Source: Chordibacter forsetii
Lineage (GTDB): Bacteria > Verrucomicrobiota > Verrucomicrobiia > Opitutales > Seribacteraceae
Reading direction: 5' to 3'
NCBI RefSeq assembly: GCF_964187505.1
Contig: NZ_CAXLML010000081.1
Coordinates: 1-21,049, forward strand
DNA length: 21,049 nt
Shown one piece after another: positions 1-7,153 of this stretch; positions within the stretch are counted from its first letter, which is position 1, and each line of letters opens with the position of its first letter. Both the position numbers and the translations under genes were made by a program. Under the pieces are notes generated by a model. It worked only from the letters and a program-made list of their open reading frames with translations. It did no database searches and was not told where the DNA came from.

Positions 1-1
1 T

Positions 2-640
2 TTCGGTACTTGTTTTTTGTGCGGAGCTGTGGGTGCGACATTACTTTTTCAAGCTGGGGTTGGTCTAAGGTGGCTCCTACCGGTGGCTGGCCTTGCGGTG
101 GCAGCATTTTCTATTTTAGTATATTTTGATCCTGTCCGTATAAGGCGCGTTACCTCTTTCCTTGATGTTGAGGCTAATGCCAATGACAGTGCCTATCAAT
201 TATGGCAAGGAATGCTCGCTTTTGGTGTAGGAGGTATTGAAGGAGTTGGTTTGGGCATGGGGCGTCAACAAATGTATTTTTTACCCGAGGCTCATACTGA
301 TTTTATATTTCCAGTTATTGGAGAAGAGCTTGGTTTGCTCACCACTATATCGATCCTTCTAACTTTTTTATTATTGTTTTTCACTGTGGGTTTGAAATTA
401 AGACAAGTTTCAAGGATGCATGAATACCTATTGGCAATGGGCGCCCTGCTTTTCGTGGTTTTGCAAGCAATCATTAACATTGGTGTGGTTACGGGTTGTC
501 TTCCAACCAAGGGGATGTCCCTTCCTTTTATAAGCTATGGGGGGTCCAACCTTGTGGTAACTTTTATATTTGTTGGACTGGTTATCAATGTGATGAGAAA
601 GAAGGACAATCCTTCACCTATTCAAGCAAGGGAATTATGA
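2..640 (+). CDS. ftsW: FtsW, septal peptidoglycan glycosyltransferase (SEDS family), C-terminal part
   Basis: The gene is cut by the window start. The reading frame is open from base 2 and 212 residues remain, roughly the C-terminal half of a SEDS protein of about 370-400 residues. FtsW polymerises lipid II into glycan strands at the division septum with its cognate class B PBP. Visible signatures are LPEAHTDFIF, whose Asp (codon 299-301) matches the catalytic Asp of SEDS enzymes, IGEELG directly after it, and the family motif GMSLPFISYGGSN near the C-terminus. Hydrophobic segments alternate as expected for the last membrane helices, and the tail is short, basic and cytoplasmic. RodA shares these motifs; the position directly before murG in a dcw cluster favours FtsW. 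The TGA stop overlaps the murG ATG (ATGA), suggesting translational coupling. Confidence 0.92.
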   Translation, partial: FGTCFLCGAVGATLLFQAGVGLRWLLPVAGLAVAAFSILVYFDPVRIRRVTSFLDVEANANDSAYQLWQGMLAFGVGGIEGVGLGMGRQQMYFLPEAHTDFIFPVIGEELGLLTTISILLTFLLLFFTVGLKLRQVSRMHEYLLAMGALLFVVLQAIINIGVVTGCLPTKGMSLPFISYGGSNLVVTFIFVGLVINVMRKKDNPSPIQAREL

Positions 641-1773
641 AGAACATAGTTATAGCTTGTGGAGGAACAGGAGGCCACCTTACACCTGGTATCGCACTCG
701 CCCAAAGCTTAGAAGAGCTGGGTTGCCCAACCTGGCTATTTATCAGCCAAAAACAGGTGGACTCGCGCCTCGCTTCTAAGTATCCGGAATTGACCTTCAT
801 TGCTATGCCGGGTGCACCCTTTATTCGTACACCTTTGGGCTTGTTTAGATTCCTTAAGGGGTTCCTACTTTCTTTTATTCGTTCCCGAAGGTTCTTTCGT
901 AAAGTGGATGCCGATGTACTTATTGGCTTTGGGGGGTTTTCATCCTTTGGACCTGCACTGGCAGCTCGTACGACAGGAATTCCTTTTCATATTCATGAGG
1001 CCAATAGGGTTGTGGGTAAAGCGGTGCGTTTTTTGGCTAATCGTGCCAACCGAGTTTATTTGCCCATTGGAATAAGTTTGCCCGGGGTTGCGACCGAAAA
1101 AATTTCTAATATTGGGTATCCGCTACGATCAGATTTTAGAAGGATTCCCATGGAGAGAGCGAGGAAGTGTCTTGGGATTTCGATGTCGGATAGATTATTG
1201 GTTGTTCTTGGAGGAAGCCAAGGGGCGGTTTCCTTAAATAATTGGGTGAAAAACAATTTAGAAGAATTAGCTAATGATGGGGTATCAGTTTATTGTCTTA
1301 CTGGAATGAATGAACAGAGTTCCGGTGTTGTTCAATTAGAGGGTGTAGGGGGGGAGACAGTAACCAGTCGGTTTGTTGCTTTTAGTGATCAAATTCACAT
1401 TTTAATGTCTTCTGCGAACCTCGTTATTTCCCGTGCAGGTGCCGGTTCAATTGCTGAAATTGTGCGTTGTCGGGTGCCTTCTATTCTCATCCCTTATCCT
1501 TATGCCGCGGACAACCATCAGCAAGCCAATGCCAATTTTTTGGAAGCCAAGGGTGGCGGAGTGGTTTGCCTGGAAGAAGGTATGAATAATAAGCTTCTAT
1601 CGGAAGTGCGCGAAGTTATGTTCAACGAAGAATTTCGTGCGGTCTTACGTCGGAATTTATATTCGATTGATCAAGACGATGTCTCTCAAAGGTTAGCGAA
1701 GGATGTATTAAAGAGTTTGCGTATTAATAAGAGATCCGAACCAGGCACCGAACTCATGGAGCTAAGTTTGTGA
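637..1773 (+). CDS. murG: MurG, lipid II synthase (UDP-GlcNAc transferase)
   Basis: MurG transfers GlcNAc from UDP-GlcNAc to lipid I, making lipid II on the cytoplasmic face of the membrane. The product has 378 residues, a usual length for this GT28, GT-B fold enzyme. The N-terminal glycine-rich loop CGGTGGH is at residues 8-14. A second glycine-rich loop, GGSQG, at 192-196 opens the C-terminal Rossmann domain. The donor-binding motif SRAGAGSIAEI starts at Ser265. The segment YAADNHQQANA matches the Gln-rich nucleotide-sugar site. The frame is open upstream to an ATG at 496, but that would overlap ftsW by about 145 nt. The ATG at 637 gives the canonical start MKNIVIACGGTGG, has AAGGGA just upstream, and forms an ATGA overlap with the ftsW stop. 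The stop in turn overlaps the murC GTG by 4 nt. Confidence 0.97.
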   Translation: MKNIVIACGGTGGHLTPGIALAQSLEELGCPTWLFISQKQVDSRLASKYPELTFIAMPGAPFIRTPLGLFRFLKGFLLSFIRSRRFFRKVDADVLIGFGGFSSFGPALAARTTGIPFHIHEANRVVGKAVRFLANRANRVYLPIGISLPGVATEKISNIGYPLRSDFRRIPMERARKCLGISMSDRLLVVLGGSQGAVSLNNWVKNNLEELANDGVSVYCLTGMNEQSSGVVQLEGVGGETVTSRFVAFSDQIHILMSSANLVISRAGAGSIAEIVRCRVPSILIPYPYAADNHQQANANFLEAKGGGVVCLEEGMNNKLLSEVREVMFNEEFRAVLRRNLYSIDQDDVSQRLAKDVLKSLRINKRSEPGTELMELSL

Positions 1774-3974
1774 GAAGACCTAAAAAAGTACTTTTGCTCG
1801 GTGCTGGCGGTATGGGCATGGCTCCATTAGCCCTTTATCTTCGGGGTGCAGGCGTACGGGTGGAAGCCTTTGATGATCGTTTCTCTGAGCCCATTCGTTC
1901 ACACCTATTAAGTTTTGGCGTTAAGATTATCGATGAGCTAAACCCAATCAAAATTCCCGATTGTATTGTCCATTCGTCTGCAGTTTCAAAAAATGATTCT
2001 CGTCTTACCAAGTTCCAGAAGATGGGTATCCCTCTTTATCGAAGGGGTGATTTCCTTGCCGAATTATTTGCTAGAAAACGAATCATTGCGGTGGTTGGAA
2101 GTCATGGGAAATCCAGTGTGACGGGAAGGTTAGTCTGGGCACTTAAGAATTGTGGTTTTGAGACCTCCTACCTTGTCGGCGCACAGTTTAAAGATTTTCA
2201 TCTGCCATCTGGGTTTTATTCAAACTCAAAATGGGTGGTGATGGAAGTGGATGAAAGTGATGGTTCGATTGATGGCTTTAAACCCTGGATGACGGTTGCT
2301 TTAAATTGTGACTGGGACCATGTAGACCTTTACAAAGAAAAAAGTTCCTTTGCTGAAACTCTCAAAAGTTTACTTTTAAGGACTAAGAGGACGGTTGTTT
2401 TTGCTGATACAAATCCGCTGGATGGAATGACCCGTGAATTAAAGGGTAAACAACTTTATCCATTCAAACATGCGGAAGAAGCCGCAAATTTTCTTGATGC
2501 TAATGAACGAGCCGTTCGTCAGACAGCTAAAGCCTTGGGGGTTGATATTACCAACCTGAAATTCTCAGAATTCCCGGGTATGGAGAGGCGTCAAAGCACA
2601 CTTTTTGAATCCAGTCAGCGGGTCGTCATTGAGGACTACGCTCATCACCCTACAGAAATTGCCAGTTTATTAAGGATGAGGGGGCAGCTTTTCCCCGATC
2701 ATAAATTGAAAGTAGTTTTTCAACCTCATCGATATTCCCGTACCAAAGCATTGGCACCATCTTTTGCAGATGAGCTGTCCCATGCCGATGAACTACATTT
2801 GTTACAAACTTATGCTGCATTTGAACCCTATGATCGGTCAGGAACTGTTGAGTCTTTAAATGGATACCTTCCACCTAGGCTTCGAGAAACGGCAAAAGTA
2901 TACACCCATTTTCGGGATCTTAGGCTTGCACTTGGAGAACCATCAGAATTGGCGAAGGACCAAGTACTTTTTGTCGGTGCCGGAGATTTATGGAAGTGGG
3001 CTCACGCTTTTTCTGCCTGGCAAACCGCTGGAGCAGTCAAGCAGGACGCGTTTGGTTATTTTTTAAAAGGGCGGATCTCTGAGCAAACTAAACTAGTTGA
3101 AAATGCTCCCCTCGGTGCCATGACAACCATGGGTGTTGGCGGAGGTGCGAAGTGGTATTGCGAACCGGCTAATACAGAGGATTTAACCACCCTGCTGGAG
3201 GCATGTGATTTTTTTGAATTACCCAGGTCGATGCTTGGTCGAGGTTCCAATCTAATTGTCCCAGATCAGGGATTTGGGGGCTTGGTAATTAGGTTGCGTG
3301 GAGACTATTGGAAGACCATTGATTTAAGAAGCGAAGATACCCTCATTGTTGGTGCCGGTGCCAGGTTGAAGGAAATATGCAAATTCGCCTGCCTTAAAAA
3401 TTTGAAGGGATTTGAATTTCTCGAAGGTATCCCAGGAACCTTGGGTGGTGCCCTTCGAATGAATGCAGGAGCGATGGGGTGGGAAATTTTTGATATGGTG
3501 GAGTGGGTGAAGTTTCTGATGCCGGATGGACAAGTAAGTCAAATTGCAGGCGATGAGCTTGAAGTTGGTTACAGGTACTGTCGGGAAGCCTATGAAGGCA
3601 TTGCCTTGCGTGCGAAACTTCGAGCTAAGGGAAAAGCCCAACACTCGGAGATTCGCAATATTATCGATCAATTATCTAAGAAACGCAGAAAAAATCAACC
3701 TCAGCAGGCAAGTTCAGGCTGTGTTTTTCGTAATCCTGAAAACCATCCAGCGGGCTGGCTCATTGATCAGGCAGGATTAAAGGGCGAGAAAGTAGGTGGC
3801 GCTGGAGTATCAGAAATTCATGGGAATTTTATCGTTAATCATGGGGGGGCGACCTCTGACCATGTCATTGAATTAATCCAGCGCGTAAAAAAGAGAGTGA
3901 AGGAGAGCCAGGGTGTTATTTTGGAACCCGAAGTCAACCTGCTGGGCGAGTCTTGGAACCAATATTTATCCTGA
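1770..3974 (+). CDS. murC-murB: MurC-MurB fusion: UDP-MurNAc-L-Ala ligase plus UDP-MurNAc dehydrogenase
   Basis: One 734-residue reading frame joins two consecutive cytoplasmic steps. The N-terminal part (about 1-425) is MurC, which ligates L-Ala to UDP-MurNAc. It shows a Rossmann-like start GAGGMGMAPLA, the P-loop GSHGKSS (110-116), DESDGS, the central-domain motif NCDWDHVDLY, EDYAHHPTE and FQPHRYSRT. The C-terminal part (about 440-734) is MurB, the FAD/NADPH enoyl reductase that makes UDP-MurNAc. It shows the FAD-binding motif LGRGSNLIV, GIPGTLGGALRMNAGA, a YRY motif carrying the substrate-site Arg, SSGCVFRNP, AGWLIDQAGLKG, HGNFIVNHG and the terminal catalytic Glu in LEPEVNLLG. Cys651 occupies the place of the usual proton-donor Ser. 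The gene has a GTG start inside a GTGA overlap with murG. The domain order is MurC then MurB, although MurB acts first. Both halves look complete, so both activities are expected. Confidence 0.95.
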   Translation: MRRPKKVLLLGAGGMGMAPLALYLRGAGVRVEAFDDRFSEPIRSHLLSFGVKIIDELNPIKIPDCIVHSSAVSKNDSRLTKFQKMGIPLYRRGDFLAELFARKRIIAVVGSHGKSSVTGRLVWALKNCGFETSYLVGAQFKDFHLPSGFYSNSKWVVMEVDESDGSIDGFKPWMTVALNCDWDHVDLYKEKSSFAETLKSLLLRTKRTVVFADTNPLDGMTRELKGKQLYPFKHAEEAANFLDANERAVRQTAKALGVDITNLKFSEFPGMERRQSTLFESSQRVVIEDYAHHPTEIASLLRMRGQLFPDHKLKVVFQPHRYSRTKALAPSFADELSHADELHLLQTYAAFEPYDRSGTVESLNGYLPPRLRETAKVYTHFRDLRLALGEPSELAKDQVLFVGAGDLWKWAHAFSAWQTAGAVKQDAFGYFLKGRISEQTKLVENAPLGAMTTMGVGGGAKWYCEPANTEDLTTLLEACDFFELPRSMLGRGSNLIVPDQGFGGLVIRLRGDYWKTIDLRSEDTLIVGAGARLKEICKFACLKNLKGFEFLEGIPGTLGGALRMNAGAMGWEIFDMVEWVKFLMPDGQVSQIAGDELEVGYRYCREAYEGIALRAKLRAKGKAQHSEIRNIIDQLSKKRRKNQPQQASSGCVFRNPENHPAGWLIDQAGLKGEKVGGAGVSEIHGNFIVNHGGATSDHVIELIQRVKKRVKESQGVILEPEVNLLGESWNQYLS

Positions 3975-3992
3975 TTAAAAATTGTATATCCT

Positions 3993-4940
3993 ATGAATTT
4001 AGAACCTAATATTGTTATCCTGTCTGGTGGTACCGGGCCTGAGCGAAATGTATCCCTTGCATCTGGCAAAGCACTGGCTGCATCCTTGTCCACGAGTTAC
4101 AAGACGAAGCTTGTAGACATTAATAAAAATGCTCTTCCATCCGAATTGAACCCGTTAACCGATTTGGTTTTTCCCGTTATTCACGGTGAGTTTGGAGAAG
4201 ACGGCCAGTTGCAATCACTCATGGATTCGGCTGGTTTAGAGTATTGTGGAAGTGCCACGCAATCGAGCCGTTTATGTATTAATAAAATAGCTACCAAAAA
4301 ATGTGTCTCTGATGTGGGGGTACGCGTTCCCAAAAGTTTTCATTTTAATGACCCTGCTCAATGTAATGCGGATGAGTTAATAGATAAACTTGGAGAAAAT
4401 TTAGTAATCAAGCCTGTTGCTCAAGGTAGCAGTGTTTCCCTTTTCTTAATTTCGGGTTTGTGCGAATTGGAAAAACAGCTGGATGAACTAAGCCCAGGAG
4501 ATTGGATGGTTGAGTCACGAGTTTATGGTCGTGAAGTAACCATTGGTGTTTTGGAAAATCATCCACTTGGTGTGGTTGAAGTGATTCCCACGGGAGGGGT
4601 ATATGATTACGAAAGAAAATATACATCGGGAGCCACAGAATATCGTTTTCCTGCAGTCCTTGATCAAGAAATTGAAAATGAAATCAAAAGTTTTGCCATC
4701 AGTTCCTTTGAAGCTTGCGGGTGTAGAGATTTTGCTAGAATCGATTTTATAATTTGCGAAGACGGGAATGCCCATTTTTTGGAAATCAATACACTGCCGG
4801 GTCTGACTCCTACGAGTTTACTCCCCAAAAGTGCTAGTTCGTCAGGATATAATTTCGATCAATTAACGCGTAAATTAATAAGTTCTGGACTGGAGAGGTT
4901 TTTTAATTCGTCTTCCAGGGTCAATAACCACGCAGCCTAA
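3993..4940 (+). CDS. ddl: D-alanine--D-alanine ligase
   Basis: Ddl joins two D-Ala molecules using ATP and supplies the dipeptide that MurF adds to the stem peptide. At 315 residues it is a typical length for this cytoplasmic ATP-grasp enzyme. The N-terminal fold carries LSGGTGPERNVSLASG, the substrate-positioning motif. HGEFGEDGQLQ and INKIATKK follow in the family order. The ATP-grasp centre VIKPVAQGSSVS lies near residue 135. The omega-loop region has DYERKYTSGATEY. The C-terminal metal and phosphate motif ARIDFI...FLEINTLPGLTPTSLLPK is complete. The gene starts 18 nt after murC-murB and ends 4 nt before ftsQ, consistent with one operon. No Shine-Dalgarno sequence is visible before the ATG; the leader is AT-rich. 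In chlamydiae Ddl is fused to MurC, whereas here it is a separate neighbour. Confidence 0.96.
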   Translation: MNLEPNIVILSGGTGPERNVSLASGKALAASLSTSYKTKLVDINKNALPSELNPLTDLVFPVIHGEFGEDGQLQSLMDSAGLEYCGSATQSSRLCINKIATKKCVSDVGVRVPKSFHFNDPAQCNADELIDKLGENLVIKPVAQGSSVSLFLISGLCELEKQLDELSPGDWMVESRVYGREVTIGVLENHPLGVVEVIPTGGVYDYERKYTSGATEYRFPAVLDQEIENEIKSFAISSFEACGCRDFARIDFIICEDGNAHFLEINTLPGLTPTSLLPKSASSSGYNFDQLTRKLISSGLERFFNSSSRVNNHAA

Positions 4941-4944
4941 TCCC

Positions 4945-5856
4945 ATGAGTAAAGCCAAAAAGAATGATCTCGTAATGCCTGCAACTTGGAGGAACCTGAA
5001 GCCTAAGTTTTCACGAAAGTCAAGTTCTCGAGTTGTGGGAAGAAAAAGATTGGCCGTGGCTGCTCGGTTCATCTTTGGTGCAGCTATTATAATCTTCTTA
5101 TTCTCGTTTTTGTATCTACAAATAGATAAAGACGCCCGGACCGATGTTGGTAAAAAAGATTATATTGGTCCATCTTTGCCGATAAACCAAATAGTTTTTC
5201 GTTCTTCTGGTCCCCTTAATCATGAATGGTTTCTTAACTGGTTGGGTCCCTTAAGGGGAAGTTCATTGGTTGAAGTGGATTTGGAAAAACTTCATGAAAA
5301 TTTGTTGAAAGAAGAACAAATTTCATCTGCACGAATTAGCAGAAGTTTTCCATCCACCTTGGTTGTCGAAATAAAAGAACGGGTTCCTATGCTAGTTTTA
5401 AGGCTCAGCGACAAAAAAAAGGGCTACCTCGATTGGCTTGTCTCATCTGACGGCTCTCTTTACCGGGGGGAGGGTTACAGCAAGGGAATGCTTAGGTTAA
5501 TTCCCTCTTTACATATTCCTGCTTCCCTTATCGAAAAGACCCCTGATGGAAAAGGTTTTAAAAAACTGAAAGGTATTCCAGTTGTTGCACCGCTTTTGGA
5601 GTTGGCGAGGAGAGACTATCCAGAACTATATCGAGACTGGTCAGTCGTTTCCTATAATCGCCCTTACGATAACGACCCCGGTGCCAGTATTACCATCAAA
5701 TCCAATCGAATTAATAGAATCCGCTTTAACCCATCCAATTATGCGAACCAATTAAAAAGGCTGCGCTATTTGCTGGATGAACCAAATTTTTCTCAGGCTT
5801 CTTCAATTCATTCAATTGATCTGTCACATGGCCGTTCTGTTTTTGCCAAAATCTAG
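4945..5856 (+). CDS. ftsQ: FtsQ-type divisome protein, bitopic with POTRA domain
   Basis: FtsQ links early and late divisome proteins and recruits FtsB and FtsL in the periplasm. The 303-residue product has the expected layout. A short, strongly basic cytoplasmic N-terminus (1-40) is followed by one membrane helix at about 41-60, then a periplasmic POTRA domain at about 79-148. That domain reads PINQIVFRSSG..., with the FtsQ hallmark of Arg-x-Phe-Pro-Ser-Thr-Leu followed by VVEIKERVP. The remaining part matches the beta-rich FtsQ/DivIB domain in length but is poorly conserved. The identification rests on the POTRA motif together with the position between ddl and ftsA. It lies 4 nt after ddl and 34 nt before ftsA. 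No Shine-Dalgarno sequence is evident. Confidence 0.88.
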   Translation: MSKAKKNDLVMPATWRNLKPKFSRKSSSRVVGRKRLAVAARFIFGAAIIIFLFSFLYLQIDKDARTDVGKKDYIGPSLPINQIVFRSSGPLNHEWFLNWLGPLRGSSLVEVDLEKLHENLLKEEQISSARISRSFPSTLVVEIKERVPMLVLRLSDKKKGYLDWLVSSDGSLYRGEGYSKGMLRLIPSLHIPASLIEKTPDGKGFKKLKGIPVVAPLLELARRDYPELYRDWSVVSYNRPYDNDPGASITIKSNRINRIRFNPSNYANQLKRLRYLLDEPNFSQASSIHSIDLSHGRSVFAKI

Positions 5857-5890
5857 AGGTGTCCGCATTTAATTTTAACCTGTACATACT

Positions 5891-7096
5891 ATGAGTAAAA
5901 TAATTGGTGCCGTGGAAATTGGAACTTCTTGTGCTAAAGCATTAGTGGGGGAAGTGACCGAGGGGAAATCTCTTAATATTGTGGGCAAATCTGTTCGGAA
6001 AAACGAAGGTATGCGCAAGGGTGAGATTGTAGATTTTAGAAAAGTCGCTTCAAGCGTTCACGCGGCTTTGGAAGAGGCGGAGAAAATGTCAGGAACAACC
6101 GTTGACTCTGTATACCTAGCCCAAACTGGTGCACATATAAAAGGTTCTTTTTTAAGGGGAAGTGCAAATGTTGCGTCGCCCGATGGTCGGGTGTCAGTTG
6201 ATGATTTACAAACCGCTGCCAATGAAGCAAAGCGCAAACAACCTGCATCCGGGAGATCTTATGTCCATCATGTTAGAATGCCTATTCAATTGGATGGCCG
6301 TTCCGTGGAAGACCCTGTCGGTATGATCGGGAAAAAAGTAGAACTTATTTATTGGTCGATTGAGGGAGATGAATCAGCAATTAGAATGAACCTCGACCTT
6401 GCACACAATTATGGATTGGAAGTGGCTGATCTTATTTTATCCTCGATTGCATCTTCGACTATGGTTGCAGGACCTGACCTGAGGAGGGCGGGCGTTCTAG
6501 TTATTGATTTGGGAGCCGGTGTTACGGATCTTGCCCTTTATCGTAATGGAAATGTTGCATACACTGGAGTGATTCCGGTGGGGGGCGATCATCTTACAGG
6601 GGATTTGTCAATGGGGCTGAGGGTATTAGAGCCTTACGCAGAGGAACTTAAACTTGAATACGGAAAGGCCCAGTCGGATCCTTCTGATGCAGACCAACAA
6701 CTATGGATAATTGGAAACAAAACGATTGGTGACCGTAAAGTGCCACGTAAAACAATGACCGATATTATACATGTTCGTGTCGTTGAACTGTTTGAAATTA
6801 TCAGTAAAGAGCTAGGCGACTTGCTTGATACTTCTGAATTGGGTGCTGGCGTTTTGCTAACGGGTGGAGCTTCGCGATTGCCGGGTATCGAGCAATTGGC
6901 CTCTAAGGTTCTGGGCGTGCCGGTGACTAAAGCCAATTTTCCATCCGGGTTGGGCAATGAACTTGCCCAACCTGAAAACTCCACCGTTCTAGGACTCCTA
7001 CATTATGGTCTGGAGGATCACGGATTACCAGGAGAGCAGCATAAACCAACCAATTCTGGATTTATTAAAAAGCTTGGTGGGCTCATCGGTATCTAA
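5891..7096 (+). CDS. ftsA: FtsA, actin-like membrane tether of FtsZ
   Basis: FtsA is an actin-fold ATPase that anchors FtsZ filaments to the membrane and recruits downstream divisome proteins. The 401-residue length is typical. The first phosphate motif is at the N-terminus (AVEIGTSCAKALVGE). The 1C subdomain typical of FtsA follows, including AQTGAHIKG and EGMRKGEIVD. The second phosphate motif is VIDLGAGVTDL (204-214), with Ala-Gly where many homologs have Gly-Gly. The adenosine motif is LLTGGASRLPGIEQ. The last twelve residues, GFIKKLGGLIGI, fit a short amphipathic membrane-targeting helix, though less basic than the E. coli one. The gene sits 57 nt upstream of ftsZ, the usual partner order. 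No Shine-Dalgarno sequence is visible in the 34-nt spacer. Confidence 0.94.
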   Translation: MSKIIGAVEIGTSCAKALVGEVTEGKSLNIVGKSVRKNEGMRKGEIVDFRKVASSVHAALEEAEKMSGTTVDSVYLAQTGAHIKGSFLRGSANVASPDGRVSVDDLQTAANEAKRKQPASGRSYVHHVRMPIQLDGRSVEDPVGMIGKKVELIYWSIEGDESAIRMNLDLAHNYGLEVADLILSSIASSTMVAGPDLRRAGVLVIDLGAGVTDLALYRNGNVAYTGVIPVGGDHLTGDLSMGLRVLEPYAEELKLEYGKAQSDPSDADQQLWIIGNKTIGDRKVPRKTMTDIIHVRVVELFEIISKELGDLLDTSELGAGVLLTGGASRLPGIEQLASKVLGVPVTKANFPSGLGNELAQPENSTVLGLLHYGLEDHGLPGEQHKPTNSGFIKKLGGLIGI

Positions 7097-7153
7097 AAAC
7101 CATTTGAAAGTCCATTTAGTGCGTTAATTTAGAAACACCCCAGTCAATATAAT

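Noticed and set aside
496..636. Longer murG start at the upstream ATG
   Set aside because: It overlaps the conserved ftsW SEDS motif and adds 47 residues unlike MurG. The ATG at 637 gives the family N-terminus.
7148..7153. Perfect TATAAT immediately before the ftsZ ATG
   Set aside because: A -10 box here would start transcription inside the coding sequence, and no -35 box is well placed. It is more likely part of the AT-rich leader.
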